Shown here: positions 34,167 to 46,212 of the stretch, piece after piece
Position numbering within the stretch: position 1 is the first letter of the stretch
How the letters are laid out: every line of letters begins with the position of its first letter
NCBI GenBank assembly: GCA_029938085.1
Contig: JAPYOS010000004.1
Coordinates: forward strand, 1 to 64,000
Origin: Oceanospirillaceae bacterium
GTDB lineage: Bacteria; Pseudomonadota; Gammaproteobacteria; Pseudomonadales; Balneatricaceae
Direction of reading: 5' to 3'
DNA: 64,000 bases
Notes under the pieces: generated by a model
The model's input: the letters and a program-made list of their open reading frames with translations, nothing else
Told to the model about the DNA's origin: nothing
Database searches by the model: none
Program-made: the position numbers and the translations under genes

Positions 34167-34630
34167 TCACCCTGCCAGCGCTGTTGCGCTAATTGATCAC
34201 TGTCTTTAGCTTGGACCCAGCTCTTGCCATGCTCTGTGATTTCGGCTTTCCAGAACGGCGCATCCTGTTTCAAGAAGTCCATAACAAACTCACAGGCTGC
34301 AAACGCGTCACTGCGGTGGCGAGAAGCCACACCCACCAATACAATTTGATCGTTACTATTGAGACGCCCCACCCGGTGCACCAAGTGAATGCCTTCCAAT
34401 GCCCAGCGCTGGTGGGCCCTTGTGACTATTTGCTGGAGACAGGTTTCGGTCATGCCCGGATAATGATCCAGCTGCATTGCCTCCACATGGGCATCGTCTA
34501 AATCTCTCACTAAGCCAACAAACAAAACCGCCGCACCCGTACCGGCCGGGTTAATTTTCAATAAATTCTGATAGTGGTGGTTGATATCAAAATCGGCTTC
34601 TTGAATGACAATCAGGTCAGCTTTTTTCAT
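34163..34630 (-). CDS. moaE: Molybdopterin synthase catalytic subunit MoaE
   Basis: A 155-residue MoaE-family protein that, with thiocarboxylated MoaD, converts cyclic pyranopterin monophosphate to molybdopterin. The active-site lysines K121 and K128 are in FLKQDAPFWKAE, and HRVGRL and VASRHRSDAF are conserved. No moaD, moaA or moaC is adjacent, so the partner must be encoded elsewhere. It is on the opposite strand to rluE and mnmA and interrupts the conserved order where nudJ is found in E. coli. Upstream sequence shows no strong promoter. Confidence 0.93.
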   Translation of the reverse strand: MKKADLIVIQEADFDINHHYQNLLKINPAGTGAAVLFVGLVRDLDDAHVEAMQLDHYPGMTETCLQQIVTRAHQRWALEGIHLVHRVGRLNSNDQIVLVGVASRHRSDAFAACEFVMDFLKQDAPFWKAEITEHGKSWVQAKDSDQLAQQRWQGD

Positions 34631-34734
34631 AGGACTAATAATTCTCGCTATATCACTTTAAGCCTAGGCGTGGGCCCTTGGTTCGGTTAAAATTAGGCAC
34701 GTAAATAAATGTAGTTTATCGCTTGATCAAATCT

Positions 34735-35832
34735 ATGAGTGTTACCACACCCACGCGCGTTATTGTCGGCATGTCCGGCGGAGTTGACTCGTCTGTTTCC
34801 GCTTTATTGCTCATGCAGCAAGGGTACCATGTTGAAGGCCTGTTCATGAAGAACTGGGACGAAGATGATGGCACAGAATACTGCACCGCAAAACAAGACC
34901 TGGCTGATGCCCAATCCGTTTGTGACACATTGGGCATACACCTTCACGCTGCTAACTTTGCTGCAGAGTACTGGGACAACGTGTTTGAGCATTTTCTAGC
35001 CGAATACAAAGCCGGCCGCACACCCAATCCAGACATTCTCTGTAATCGAGAAATTAAATTCAAAGCCTTTTTACAATATGCCAAAACCTTAGGTGCTGAC
35101 TTTATTGCCACTGGTCACTATGTGCAACGTCGCGGCGAAGGCCTTGAGTGCCGCCTGATCAAGGGTTTAGACACCAATAAAGATCAAAGTTATTTTTTGC
35201 ACGCTATTGGCGCTGCCGAAGTGAGCCATACCTTGTTCCCCATTGGCGCAATGCAAAAACCACAGGTTAGGGCCTTGGCCGAACAACATGGTTTAGCTAA
35301 TCATGCCAAAAAAGACAGCACGGGGATTTGTTTTATTGGCGAACGACGTTTTAAAGACTTTTTGCAGCAATACCTGCCGGCACAGCCAGGCAAGATCGAA
35401 ACCGTAGACGCCGACGTTATTGGCGACCATCAGGGCTTAATGTATCACACCATCGGCCAACGCCAAGGGTTAGGGATTGGTGGCTTAGCCAACTACAATG
35501 AGTCGGCTTGGTATGTGGTGGATAAAGACCTAGAGCGCAACCGACTTATCGTCACCCAGGGTAAAAATCACCCTCGCCTGTTTAAACCAACCCTCACCTG
35601 TCAGCAACTAATGTGGGTTGATGGTCTAGGTCCCGACTTGAGCCACGGTCAAAGCGTATCGCTTATGGCCAAGATACGTTACCGACAAGATGATCAAGCC
35701 TGCCACATAACGGCACTTGACGACGGCCAGCTTAAGGTGGTGTTTGATACGCCCCAACGCGCAGTGACGCCGGGTCAATCCATTGTCTTTTATGACGCCG
35801 ATATCTGTTTAGGAGGAGCGGTCATTGATTAG
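34735..35832 (+). CDS. mnmA: tRNA-specific 2-thiouridylase MnmA
   Basis: A 365-residue enzyme that makes s2U34 in tRNA-Lys, -Glu and -Gln with sulfur from TusE. The ATP pyrophosphatase loop SGGVDSS spans residues 14-20. The catalytic cysteines are in the segments [10 protein letters not shown] and [10 protein letters not shown]. The start was set at ATG 34735 (MSVTTPTRV); a TTG 12 bp upstream is less likely. No good ribosome-binding site is visible. Its end overlaps the hflD start by 8 bp. The complete Tus relay is encoded about 14 kb upstream. Confidence 0.97.
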   Translation: MSVTTPTRVIVGMSGGVDSSVSALLLMQQGYHVEGLFMKNWDEDDGTEYCTAKQDLADAQSVCDTLGIHLHAANFAAEYWDNVFEHFLAEYKAGRTPNPDILCNREIKFKAFLQYAKTLGADFIATGHYVQRRGEGLECRLIKGLDTNKDQSYFLHAIGAAEVSHTLFPIGAMQKPQVRALAEQHGLANHAKKDSTGICFIGERRFKDFLQQYLPAQPGKIETVDADVIGDHQGLMYHTIGQRQGLGIGGLANYNESAWYVVDKDLERNRLIVTQGKNHPRLFKPTLTCQQLMWVDGLGPDLSHGQSVSLMAKIRYRQDDQACHITALDDGQLKVVFDTPQRAVTPGQSIVFYDADICLGGAVID

Positions 35833-36466
35833 TCGTTTAAACTCCAATCAAGAACGTGTGCTGGCCCTGGCAGCGGTCGTACAAGCGGCTTCGCTGGTAC
35901 ATCAGGTGGCGAGCACAGGTAAAGCCTGCGAAGAAGCTAGCCGCACTTGTCTGGCATCTTTATTTGTTACCTCGCCAGAATCAACCGAAGACGTCTTTGG
36001 TGGCGAACAGGCGGTGCAAAATTTACGTTTGGGCTTAGAAACACTCAAGTCTATTTTGGACCAAGACAAAAGCGTTGCCGCGCGGGAGATCACCCGTTAT
36101 GTGTTGGGCCTAACCCATTTAGAAGCAAAACTGCGTAAACGCCCTAAAATGCTTGACGCAATAAGCCAACAGTTGAGCCATAGCCAACGTCAAGTCGACC
36201 TATACGACCTCACCCACGCTAATGTATTGGCCAGTGTTGCGGAAACCTATTCGACTACATTAAGTAGCTTTCATTTCCGTATTCAGGTCACTGGTAACCC
36301 CACCTATTTGCAGCAACCGATGAATACCAATCGAGTGCGTAGCTATTTGTTAGCCGGCATTCGTGCAACCACTTTGTGGCGCCAAGTGGGCGGCAGAAAA
36401 TGGCAACTGGTATTGTTTAAAAATTCTTTGCAGCGCGAACTTAATGCGCTGCTTAATCAGCTCTAA
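35825..36466 (+). CDS. hflD: High frequency lysogenization protein HflD homolog
   Basis: A 213-residue, largely helical HflD-family protein. It has the family start ([20 protein letters not shown]), the central [15 protein letters not shown] and the C-terminal [20 protein letters not shown]. In E. coli HflD is a membrane-associated protein that binds lambda CII; its normal role is not well defined. Translation starts at TTG 35825, supported by GGAGGAG 6 bases upstream and by overlap with the end of mnmA. purB follows 20 bp later, the conserved order. Confidence 0.93.
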   Translation: MISRLNSNQERVLALAAVVQAASLVHQVASTGKACEEASRTCLASLFVTSPESTEDVFGGEQAVQNLRLGLETLKSILDQDKSVAAREITRYVLGLTHLEAKLRKRPKMLDAISQQLSHSQRQVDLYDLTHANVLASVAETYSTTLSSFHFRIQVTGNPTYLQQPMNTNRVRSYLLAGIRATTLWRQVGGRKWQLVLFKNSLQRELNALLNQL

Positions 36467-36482
36467 TCCAACCTAGGACTAA

Positions 36483-37853
<1,371 letters not shown>

Positions 37854-37856
37854 TTG

Positions 37857-39053
37857 ATGAACACCTCGACCCTGGCCAGCGCTCCAAACTTAGCGCCATT
37901 GACTCAGTTAGGCAATTTAAGCCTAGCTGAATTTATGGCTGATTATTGGCAGCAAAAACCAGTATGTATCCGTAACGCAATCACCTTGGACGAACCTCTC
38001 ATTGCAGTTGATGAGCTGGCAGGCTTAGCCTTAGAAGCAGAGGTTGAATCTCGACTTATCGAAAACCAAGGCACCATTGCCGACTGGCAAGTGATTCATG
38101 GGCCGTTAAGCGAAGCTGACTTTAATAAAGAACGCGACTTTCCTTGGACCTTGCTGGTTCAAGGAGTGGATTGTTTTGTGCCACAGGTACACGACTTTTT
38201 GGCTAAGTTTCGTTTTTTGCCCAGCTGGCGATTAGATGACCTAATGATCAGTTACGCCACTAAAGGTGCTGGTGTGGGCGCTCATTACGACCGCTACGAT
38301 GTGTTCTTAATTCAAGGCGAAGGTCAGCGCCAATGGCAAATTGGCCAAACCTGCACTGAAAACTCTGCCCTAATGGCGCATGATCAATTGTGTTTGTTAG
38401 ACCAGTTTGAGTTACAGCAAGAATTTATTCTTAACCCCGGCGATTTACTTTATATTCCGCCATTAGTGGCTCATAAAGGCACCGCCATTAGTGACTATTG
38501 CGTCACCTATTCGGTGGGCTTTCGCTCCCCTTCCCACAGTGATGTAATCACTGGTTTTGCCGATGAGCGCAACATAGATTTAAGTGCAGACCTACGCTTG
38601 AAGGACCGCGGCAACGTCACTCACAGTGCTGAAATTAGTGCCGACGACGTCGATGATTTGGTGCACCTGATGCAACAACAAATCACCACCGAAAACGTAG
38701 CTCAGTGGTTTGGCAAGCTAAGCACCGAAGCCAAGTACCCTAACCTCGATATGGCCGAAGAAGCTATGGATGCAGACGAACTGGCTACAATTATTGCCGA
38801 TGCGTACGGCGTATTGAGGGTCTCAGAAGGGGTTAGACTGGCTTATACATGGCAAGGCGACGGTGGTTTAACCCTGTTTGCTCAAGGAGAAGCGTTACCC
38901 TGCCCGCCGGATGCCACAGACTTTGCGGAAACCATCGCCAATCAATGGCTCATTGAAGTGGATCAACTGGCGCCACTGGTCAGCAGTGAAGCCGCTAAGG
39001 CGATGTTGCTGATTCTGCACAATCAGGGTTATCTATACTTCGCTGACGAGTAG
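37857..39053 (+). CDS. roxA: Ribosomal oxygenase RoxA (50S L16 arginine hydroxylase)
   Basis: A 398-residue JmjC/cupin-fold Fe(II)/2-oxoglutarate oxygenase of the YcfD type, which hydroxylates an arginine of ribosomal protein L16. Iron ligands are H143 and D145 (GAHYDRYD) and H206 (PPLVAHKG). A C-terminal dimerization and winged-helix region follows. It starts 3 bp after the purB stop (TTG 37854 is possible; ATG 37857 is preferred), so it is co-transcribed. In E. coli ycfD lies just beyond purB-phoPQ, consistent with this order. Its 3' end overlaps rraA by 21 bp. Confidence 0.9.
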   Translation: MNTSTLASAPNLAPLTQLGNLSLAEFMADYWQQKPVCIRNAITLDEPLIAVDELAGLALEAEVESRLIENQGTIADWQVIHGPLSEADFNKERDFPWTLLVQGVDCFVPQVHDFLAKFRFLPSWRLDDLMISYATKGAGVGAHYDRYDVFLIQGEGQRQWQIGQTCTENSALMAHDQLCLLDQFELQQEFILNPGDLLYIPPLVAHKGTAISDYCVTYSVGFRSPSHSDVITGFADERNIDLSADLRLKDRGNVTHSAEISADDVDDLVHLMQQQITTENVAQWFGKLSTEAKYPNLDMAEEAMDADELATIIADAYGVLRVSEGVRLAYTWQGDGGLTLFAQGEALPCPPDATDFAETIANQWLIEVDQLAPLVSSEAAKAMLLILHNQGYLYFADE

Positions 39054-39524
39054 TTCATGGGGTGCAACCAGCACCCCATTATTGTCTGCATACACATAAT
39101 GTCCGGGTACAAAGTTTACGCCACCAAAAGTGACTGTCTGGTTGACGTCTCCCAAACCACGCTTTTCAGTTTTCATGGGATGTGTGGCTAAGGCCTGTAC
39201 GCCTAATTCGATCTCGCCTATGGCATTCACATCACGGATACAGCCGTAGATGATCATCCCTTCCCAGCCATTGGCAGCCGCTTTCGCCGCCAATAAATCA
39301 CCTAATAGGGCGCGTCGTAACGAACCGCCACCATCAACCACAAGCACTTTGCCTGTGCCATCTTGGCCTGCCAGCTCACGCACTTTAGAATTGTCTTCAT
39401 GGCACTTTAAGGTAACAATTTGGCCACCAAAACGTTCTTTACCACCGACGTTCATAAACATGGGTTCAACCACGTGAACCAAACTTTCAAACTGGTCACA
39501 TAGCTCAGGTAGTAAATCTTTCAT
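39033..39524 (-). CDS. rraA: RraA family protein (ribonuclease E regulator / HMG-type aldolase)
   Basis: A 163-residue RraA-family protein with the characteristic [31 protein letters not shown] and YGCIRDV. In E. coli RraA binds RNase E and inhibits it. Homologs with the G-x20-R-D metal-site motif are 4-hydroxy-4-methyl-2-oxoglutarate aldolases, and this motif is visible around [13 protein letters not shown]...YGCIRDV. Either role is possible. It is on the minus strand, 37 bp downstream of the pseudouridine synthase gene, and converges with roxA. Confidence 0.93.
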   Translation of the reverse strand: MKDLLPELCDQFESLVHVVEPMFMNVGGKERFGGQIVTLKCHEDNSKVRELAGQDGTGKVLVVDGGGSLRRALLGDLLAAKAAANGWEGMIIYGCIRDVNAIGEIELGVQALATHPMKTEKRGLGDVNQTVTFGGVNFVPGHYVYADNNGVLVAPHELLVSEV

Positions 39525-39561
39525 CTATTGGTCCTTAATTATCACGGTGAGGGGTAGGATT

Positions 39562-40392
39562 CTAACTAATTTTAGGCAAGTATTCATCTGCCAAAGTGTA
39601 GCTTTTTGGCTTTGCATCAAACGGGCTGAGAAACGCCAAATAGCTCGAGACTAGACACAAATCGACCTCAGATTCTTGTTTTTCATGTCCGTAGAGTCTA
39701 TCGCCAACGATGGGCAAACCCGCTCCACTCAAGTGTTTGCGAATCTGGTGCTTACGGCCAGTGTCTATCTTTACGCTTACTAAGGAATACTGAGTAAAGG
39801 CGTCGTATTGCAGCAAACTAACGTGGCTGACTGCAGTTTTACCCTCTATGGGTGAGTCTAATAACAAAGGCTGCGGCAAGGCGCCGGCGACCAGCGCGGT
39901 ATAACGCTTGTCTATCGCACGTTGCGCAAACAAACCGCTCAAGGCGCTGGCTGCGGTTTTGGAGTGGGCAATCAGCATCAAACCTTGGGCCGCCCGATCC
40001 AACCGATTCACAATAAAGGCGGGTCTTTGTGGCAGGTGATGTTGCTCCACCCATCGATTGATGGTGCAATGATCGCCCCATTTAGAACCCTGGCTGAGCA
40101 TACCGTAGGGTTTGTACCAAACACTATAGTCACCCTCGTCCGCCACTAACACAGGCGCTGTCACCACTTGCCCCAACACCAATGGATCATAATAAAGGTG
40201 CAACTGTTGGCCAGGCTTGAGCTGTTTATCTGCTCGTCTTAGGCGCTTATGGCCCTGATCTAGCACACTCACCCACACAGCGCCCTTTTTCATGGCCTGC
40301 TTAATAAGCTGCTTAGACAAGCCGCTAGTGGCTTTGAGTGCAGCTACTGCCGTAGTGTTAGTTTCACCCACTAACACATGGTATTCAGGCAC
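39562..40392 (-). CDS. RluA-family pseudouridine synthase
   Basis: A 276-residue pseudouridine synthase of the RluA/RluC/RluD superfamily. The catalytic aspartate is in VNRLDRAAQGLMLIA, followed by KRYTALV and the C-terminal GRKHQIRKHLSGAGLPIVGD. An S4-like N-terminal part (LKQAMKKGAVWV-type) is present. The rRNA or tRNA target cannot be predicted. It overlaps the end of prpF by 8 bp on the same strand, so it looks like the last gene of the methylcitrate operon, which is an unusual partner. Confidence 0.88.
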   Translation of the reverse strand: MPEYHVLVGETNTTAVAALKATSGLSKQLIKQAMKKGAVWVSVLDQGHKRLRRADKQLKPGQQLHLYYDPLVLGQVVTAPVLVADEGDYSVWYKPYGMLSQGSKWGDHCTINRWVEQHHLPQRPAFIVNRLDRAAQGLMLIAHSKTAASALSGLFAQRAIDKRYTALVAGALPQPLLLDSPIEGKTAVSHVSLLQYDAFTQYSLVSVKIDTGRKHQIRKHLSGAGLPIVGDRLYGHEKQESEVDLCLVSSYLAFLSPFDAKPKSYTLADEYLPKIS

Positions 40393-41557
40393 TAGGCACC
40401 CTAACCCAACCTTCCATTAGAACACGTGCGCTGCGGCTCATAATGGCTTTGGTGGCTGACCACCGGCCCGATTCCTGTGCCGCTTCTGCACCCACAGTGA
40501 GGGTGCCCGAAGGATGTCCAAAGGTGACGCTAGAACGCGCGCCACCACCGGCGGCCTGATTCACCAAAGTACCTGGTATCGCTGCGGCTGTACCAATGGC
40601 TACGGCGGCTGTGCCCATCATAGCGTGATGTAGCTGGCCCATAGACATGGCTCGAACCAATAAATCTACGTTAGCGGCCACCACGGCAGAACCACTGGAA
40701 GAGGTGTAGTCCTGGGCTGCAGCAACAAAGGCAACTTTAGGCGTGTGTTGACGCTGTTGGGCGTCATCAATATGGCTAAACAAACCCATTTTCACACCAC
40801 CATGGGCGCGGATGGATTCAAGTTTAGCTAATGCTTGCGGGTCGGTGTTAATGTCGGGCTGTAGCTCGGTACCTGAGTACCCTAGATCTTGCGCATTAAC
40901 AAAGATAGTGGCAATACCGGCGTTAATCATGGTGGCTGAAAAACAACCTACGTTCGGCACATCCAACTGATCTACTAGATTGCCGGTGGGAAACATATCG
41001 GCATCGCCCGCAGACGGGTTGATGAATTCCAATTTAATTTCAGCGGCAGGAAAAGTCACACCATCAAGCAAAAAGTCGCCTATCTCTTGTACCACACCAT
41101 TGCTAATAGGAATGTGGGCGAGGATGGTTTTATTAATGTTGGCTTGCCAAATACGCACCAAGGCCACGCCATTAAGCGGGATACGGCTGGCATCAACTAA
41201 ACCCGAGTTAATGGCAAAAGCGCCAACTGCAGAGGATAAGTTACCGCAGTTACCAGACCAATCTACAAACGCCTTATCAATCGACACTTGACCAAACAAA
41301 TAGTCTACGTCGTGATCTGCCATGGTAGCAGGCCCTACAATCACTGTTTTACTGGTGCTTGAAGTTGCGCCGCCCATGCCATCAATTTGTTTGGCATAAG
41401 CGTCTGGGCTACCAATGACACGCATTAGCAGCGCATCCCTGGCAGGCCCTGCCACTTGCGCAGCTAAGGGTAAGTCTTTGAGGTTAAAGAACACGCCTTT
41501 ACTGGTGCCGCCACGCATGTACGTAGCGGCGACCTTAATCTGTGGTGAATGTTGCAT
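40385..41557 (-). CDS. prpF: 2-methylaconitate cis-trans isomerase PrpF
   Basis: A 390-residue PrpF-family isomerase with the diaminopimelate-epimerase-like double fold. With AcnD it allows conversion of 2-methylcitrate to 2-methylisocitrate. The start ATYMRGGTSKGVFF and the segments DWSGNCGNLSSAVG (catalytic cysteine region) and GGGARSSVTFGHPSGTL are diagnostic. It lies 8 bp after acnD in the operon. The AcnD-PrpF pair replaces PrpD in many pseudomonads and marine bacteria, and no prpD is present here. Confidence 0.95.
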   Translation of the reverse strand: MQHSPQIKVAATYMRGGTSKGVFFNLKDLPLAAQVAGPARDALLMRVIGSPDAYAKQIDGMGGATSSTSKTVIVGPATMADHDVDYLFGQVSIDKAFVDWSGNCGNLSSAVGAFAINSGLVDASRIPLNGVALVRIWQANINKTILAHIPISNGVVQEIGDFLLDGVTFPAAEIKLEFINPSAGDADMFPTGNLVDQLDVPNVGCFSATMINAGIATIFVNAQDLGYSGTELQPDINTDPQALAKLESIRAHGGVKMGLFSHIDDAQQRQHTPKVAFVAAAQDYTSSSGSAVVAANVDLLVRAMSMGQLHHAMMGTAAVAIGTAAAIPGTLVNQAAGGGARSSVTFGHPSGTLTVGAEAAQESGRWSATKAIMSRSARVLMEGWVRVPSA

Positions 41558-41565
41558 AAGTTATC

Positions 41566-44163
41566 CTATGGGGTGTCGCTAGCTTCAAGAAAGTCCTGAG
41601 CAAACCGCTGTAGCACGCCACCGGCGGTATAAACAGACACTTCTTCAGCAGTATCTAGTCTACATGTTACAGGCACTTGTATCGACTCGCCGCTGGTTCT
41701 GTTTATCACTAAGGTAAGGTCGCACCCTGGTGCCGCTTGGCCTATAACATCAAAGGTTTCTGTACCATCAATGGCGTATGTTAGGCGGGTTTCGCCTGCC
41801 TTAAACTCGAGCGGCATAATGCCCATACCGACCAAGTTGGTACGATGGATACGTTCAAAACCTTCAGCCACAATCACTTCTACGCCAGCTAAGCGAGGAC
41901 CCTTAGCCGCCCAATCGCGGGAAGAACCTTGACCATAGTCAGCGCCAGCAACAATAATTAGTGGCTGAGCGCGTTGCATATAAGTTTCGATGGCTTCCCA
42001 CATGCGTGTGACCTTCCCTTCGGGCTCTACGCGAGCTAACGAGCCTTGCTGCACTTGGCCTTGGTCGTTGAGGCACATTTCGTTAAGCAGTTTTGGGTTA
42101 GCAAACGTCGCCCTTTGGGCTGTTAGATGGTCACCTCGATGGGTCGCATAGGAGTTAAAGTCTTCTTCTGGCAAACCCATTTTAGTCAAATATTCGCCCG
42201 CAGCACTGCTGGCCAGTATCGCATTAGAGGGAGACAAATGGTCGGTGGTTATATTATCACCTAGAACGGCTAATGGTCGCATGCCCTTCATAGTACGCTC
42301 ACCCGCCAAGGCGCCTTCCCAGTACGGTGGGCGGCGAATGTAGGTGGTCTGTGGTCGCCAGTCGTATAAAGGGCTAGGGGCCTGCTCTACCTTGCCTAAG
42401 TCAAACATAGGGATGTAGATTTGTTTAAACTGCTCAGGTTTTACACACTTAGCAACAATCGCGTCTATTTCGTCATCGTTGGGCCAAATGTCCTTAAGGG
42501 TAATGTCGTTGCCCTGCTGGTCCTGACCCAACACGTCTTGTTCGATATCAAAACGCATGGTGCCTGCAATAGCGTAGGCGGCGACTAACGGCGGTGAAGC
42601 CAAGAAGGCTTGTTTTGCATATGGGTGAATACGGCCATCAAAGTTACGGTTGCCCGACAACACAGCCGTAGTATACAAGTCACGCTCTATCACTTCTTGT
42701 TGTATCACTGGATCCAGTGCCCCACTCATACCGTTACAGGTGGTACACGCATAACCCACAATGCCAAAACCTAGTTGTTCAAGCTCGGTAAGTAGACCCG
42801 CCTCTTCTAAGTAGAGTTTTGCGACTTTAGAACCTGGCGCAAAAGACGACTTAACCCAGGGTTTGCGGGTTAACCCTAGACGGTTAGCGTTACGGGCCAA
42901 AAGGCCTGCAGCCACCACGTTACGCGGGTTACTGGTATTGGTACAGCTGGTGATGGCAGCAATAATAACAGCACCATCAGGCATTTCACCGTCGTTTTGT
43001 TGCCAATCCGCGGCAATGCCGCGTTCGGCTAGTGCACTAGTGGGCAACCGACGATGGGGGTTAGAGGGGCCAGCCATGTTACGACATACACTTGAAAGAT
43101 CGAAGCTTAGTACCCGTTCATAGGTAGCGGATACCATCTCATCAGCCCATAGACCATTGGTTTTTGCATAGTGCTCTACCAATGCCACTTGCTCAGGTTC
43201 ACGGCCCGTTAGATTCAAATAATCAAGGGTTTGCTGATCGATATAAAACAGCGCGGCTGAGGCACCAAATTCAGGTGTCATGTTAGAGATGGTGGCTCGG
43301 TCACCGATGGTTAAACCATTGGCACCAGCACCGTAAAACTCTAAATAAGAGGACACAACACGCTGTTCACGTAAGAATTCGGTTAATGCTAAAACGATAT
43401 CGGTTGCAGTAATGCCAGGTTGGCGACTACCAGTGAGCTCGACACCGATAATGTCTGGTAGGCGCATCATTGATGCACGCCCTAACATAACGTTTTCGGC
43501 TTCAAGTCCACCTACGCCCACTGCAATAACGCCTAAGGCATCAATGTGCGGCGTGTGGCTATCGGTGCCTACGCAAGTGTCTGGAAAAGCAAGTCCGTCT
43601 CGGTTTTGAATCACCGGCGACATTTTTTCCAAGTTGATTTGATGCATGATGCCGTTGCCGGCTGGGATCACATCAACATTTTCAAAAGCCGTTTTGGTCC
43701 ATTCAATAAAGTGGAAACGGTCATCGTTACGTCGGTCTTCAATCGCACGGTTTTTGTCAAATGCATCAGCTTCAAAACCACCATGCTCTACGGCGAGCGA
43801 GTGGTCAACGATCAGCTGTGTAGGTACCACAGGGTTAACCTTAGATGGGTCACCACCTTGGTCGGCAATGGCGTCACGTAAACCGGCTAAATCTACCAAT
43901 GCAGTTTGGCCTAAAATGTCATGACAAACTACCCGCGCTGGATACCATGGAAAGTCTAAATCTTGCTTGCGCTCAATCAACTGTTTGAGTGAAGCCGTGA
44001 GCGATTGCGGATCACATCGGCGTACCAATTGCTCGGCCAAAATTTTAGAGGTATAGGGTAGCTTGGCATAAGCGCCTGCACTAATCTCTTCAACGGCAGC
44101 TTGGCTATCAAAATAATCTAGACCGGTTGCGCCTAACGGCTTACGGTAGTTTGTATTGTTCAT
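41566..44163 (-). CDS. acnD: 2-methylcitrate dehydratase (Fe/S-dependent) AcnD
   Basis: An 865-residue aconitase-family enzyme of the AcnD type that dehydrates 2-methylcitrate to 2-methylaconitate. 4Fe-4S cluster cysteines are in ITSCTNTSNPRN and YACTTCNG. The C-terminal swivel domain has GADYGQGSSRDWAAKGP. Neighbours prpC and prpF fix its role, since plain AcnA would not be embedded here. It is separated from prpC by 3 bp. Confidence 0.95.
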   Translation of the reverse strand: MNNTNYRKPLGATGLDYFDSQAAVEEISAGAYAKLPYTSKILAEQLVRRCDPQSLTASLKQLIERKQDLDFPWYPARVVCHDILGQTALVDLAGLRDAIADQGGDPSKVNPVVPTQLIVDHSLAVEHGGFEADAFDKNRAIEDRRNDDRFHFIEWTKTAFENVDVIPAGNGIMHQINLEKMSPVIQNRDGLAFPDTCVGTDSHTPHIDALGVIAVGVGGLEAENVMLGRASMMRLPDIIGVELTGSRQPGITATDIVLALTEFLREQRVVSSYLEFYGAGANGLTIGDRATISNMTPEFGASAALFYIDQQTLDYLNLTGREPEQVALVEHYAKTNGLWADEMVSATYERVLSFDLSSVCRNMAGPSNPHRRLPTSALAERGIAADWQQNDGEMPDGAVIIAAITSCTNTSNPRNVVAAGLLARNANRLGLTRKPWVKSSFAPGSKVAKLYLEEAGLLTELEQLGFGIVGYACTTCNGMSGALDPVIQQEVIERDLYTTAVLSGNRNFDGRIHPYAKQAFLASPPLVAAYAIAGTMRFDIEQDVLGQDQQGNDITLKDIWPNDDEIDAIVAKCVKPEQFKQIYIPMFDLGKVEQAPSPLYDWRPQTTYIRRPPYWEGALAGERTMKGMRPLAVLGDNITTDHLSPSNAILASSAAGEYLTKMGLPEEDFNSYATHRGDHLTAQRATFANPKLLNEMCLNDQGQVQQGSLARVEPEGKVTRMWEAIETYMQRAQPLIIVAGADYGQGSSRDWAAKGPRLAGVEVIVAEGFERIHRTNLVGMGIMPLEFKAGETRLTYAIDGTETFDVIGQAAPGCDLTLVINRTSGESIQVPVTCRLDTAEEVSVYTAGGVLQRFAQDFLEASDTP

Positions 44164-44166
44164 GGG

Positions 44167-45291
44167 TTAGCCTCGCTCTGCAATATCGACCCACTGGGAC
44201 GTTTCTGGACCCGTGTAATCTGCGCTAGGGCGAATAATGCGGTTGTTTTGGCGCTGTTCCATAACGTGGGCAGCCCAGCCAGTGAGGCGTGACATCACAA
44301 AGATAGGCGTAAACAATTTGGTAGGGATTCCCATAAAGTTATAGGTAGACGCGTGGAAAAAATCAGCATTACAAAACAACTTTTTCTCGCGCCACATCAC
44401 CTCTTCACAACGCACCGATACTGGATAAAGGTGAGTGTCACCGACGGACTCGGCCAACTTTTCTGACCAGCCTTTAATGATTACGTTACGTGGATCAGAT
44501 TCACGGTAAATGGCGTGACCAAAACCCATGATTTTATCTTTACGAGCCAACATACCCATAATGGCGGTTTCAGCTTCTTCAGGCGTTTTCCACTGCTGGA
44601 TCATGTCCATAGCCGCTTCATTAGCGCCACCATGTAGTGGGCCACGCAAACTGCCAATCGCACCAGTGACACACGAATGCATGTCAGACAAGGTCGACGC
44701 GCATACGCGGGCGGTAAATGTTGAGGCATTAAATTCATGCTCTGCGTACAAGATCAACGACACGTTCATAACCTTAGCGTGTAATTCACTTGGCTTTTTG
44801 TCATGTAATAGGTGTAAGAAATAAGAACCAATTGAATCATCATCAGTTTCTGTTTCAATACGGACGCCATCATGACTAAAGCGGTACCAGTAACAAATAA
44901 TGGCTGGGAATAAACCTAACAAGCGATCCGTTACGTCTTGTTCCATGGAAAAGTCATCTTCCATTTCTAGGTTGCCCAACATAGAGCAACCTGTGCGCAT
45001 CACATCCATCGGATGGGCATTGGCAGGAATCTGTTCCAACACGGTCTTTAATGCTTGAGGTAAATGACGCATGCCCTTCAATTTAGCCGTGTAAGCATCA
45101 AGTTCAGTTTGAGTAGGCAACTGGCCCTTAAGTAACAGGTGGGCGACTTCTTCAAAGCTGGCTTTTTCTGCCAGCTCGCTTATGTCATAGCCACGGTACG
45201 TAAGGCCTGTGCCGGTTAAACCAACGGTGCAAAGTGCTGTAGAACCTGCTGACTGGCCGCGCAGGCCAGCTCCGGAAATGGGTTTGCTCAT
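44167..45291 (-). CDS. prpC: 2-methylcitrate synthase
   Basis: A 374-residue citrate-synthase-family enzyme that condenses propionyl-CoA with oxaloacetate. Catalytic segments include GPLHGGANEAAM and the signature GFGHAIYRESDPRN. The short length and the start SGAGLRGQSAGSTALCTVG are typical of PrpC rather than GltA. It lies between prpB and acnD, with a 33-bp gap to prpB. The enzyme probably retains some activity with acetyl-CoA, as known for the family. Confidence 0.96.
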   Translation of the reverse strand: MSKPISGAGLRGQSAGSTALCTVGLTGTGLTYRGYDISELAEKASFEEVAHLLLKGQLPTQTELDAYTAKLKGMRHLPQALKTVLEQIPANAHPMDVMRTGCSMLGNLEMEDDFSMEQDVTDRLLGLFPAIICYWYRFSHDGVRIETETDDDSIGSYFLHLLHDKKPSELHAKVMNVSLILYAEHEFNASTFTARVCASTLSDMHSCVTGAIGSLRGPLHGGANEAAMDMIQQWKTPEEAETAIMGMLARKDKIMGFGHAIYRESDPRNVIIKGWSEKLAESVGDTHLYPVSVRCEEVMWREKKLFCNADFFHASTYNFMGIPTKLFTPIFVMSRLTGWAAHVMEQRQNNRIIRPSADYTGPETSQWVDIAERG

Positions 45292-45324
45292 GGGTGTGTC
45301 CTTGTTGTTAACTTATGATCGACG

Positions 45325-46212
45325 TTATAGGTTTTTGCCAGCTGCAAACAGCTGATCTAATTTATGTTCAAACGAGTGATAGTCCAAAAAGTCGTACAAT
45401 TCCATACGTGTTTGCATGGTATCGATCACCGCTTTTTGGTCGCCGTCTTCGAGCAGGTGCTCATACACGTTAAGGGCTGCTTTGTTCATGGCCCGAAAAG
45501 CACTCAATGGATACAGCACCATGTCTACACCAACATTGGCCAACTCACTCTTGTTATACAAAGGTGTGGCGCCAAATTCGGTAATATTGGCTAACAGTGG
45601 CACTTCAATTGCCTTGGCGAAAGCGTCATAGTCGGTTAATTCGTGCACGGCTTCAGCAAAAATTCCGTCTGCGCCAGCTTCGATACAGGCCTGTGAACGG
45701 TCAATAGCCGCTTGTAAACCGTCTTTTTGAAAGGCATCTGTGCGAGCCATAATGAAGAAATCATCATTAATACGGGCGTCAGCGGCAGCTTTAACACGGT
45801 CGACCATTTCTTGGGTCGAAACGATTTCCTTATTAGGGCGGTGACCACAGCGCTTTTGCGCTACCTGATCTTCAATATGAACAGCAGCAACACCGGCAGA
45901 CTCCATGCCCTTTATGGCGCGGGCAATATTGAACGCACCACCCCAGCCGGTATCGATATCTACCAACAAAGGCAGTTCACTGGCAGCAGTGATACGACGT
46001 GCGTCTTCAAGCACATCGTTAAGGCTAGTCATACCCAAATCAGGCAAACCATAAGAGGCATTAGCCACACCGCCACCAGAAATATAAATGGCCTGATGGC
46101 CGACCTTTTCGGCCATCATGGCGCTGTAAGCGTTAATAGTACCTACGATTTGTAGAGGGTTGTTATTGGCAATAGCTGCGCGAAATTTTGCGCCTTGGCT
46201 TATCCTGCTCAT
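45325..46212 (-). CDS. prpB: 2-methylisocitrate lyase
   Basis: A 295-residue isocitrate-lyase-family enzyme that splits 2-methylisocitrate into pyruvate and succinate, the last step of the cycle. The active-site loop is KRCGH (residues 120-124, catalytic C122), and [11 protein letters not shown] binds the metal. [18 protein letters not shown] is typical of PrpB. The ATG overlaps the stop of the upstream GntR gene by 4 bp, so repressor and enzymes share one transcript. Confidence 0.96.
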   Translation of the reverse strand: MSRISQGAKFRAAIANNNPLQIVGTINAYSAMMAEKVGHQAIYISGGGVANASYGLPDLGMTSLNDVLEDARRITAASELPLLVDIDTGWGGAFNIARAIKGMESAGVAAVHIEDQVAQKRCGHRPNKEIVSTQEMVDRVKAAADARINDDFFIMARTDAFQKDGLQAAIDRSQACIEAGADGIFAEAVHELTDYDAFAKAIEVPLLANITEFGATPLYNKSELANVGVDMVLYPLSAFRAMNKAALNVYEHLLEDGDQKAVIDTMQTRMELYDFLDYHSFEHKLDQLFAAGKNL

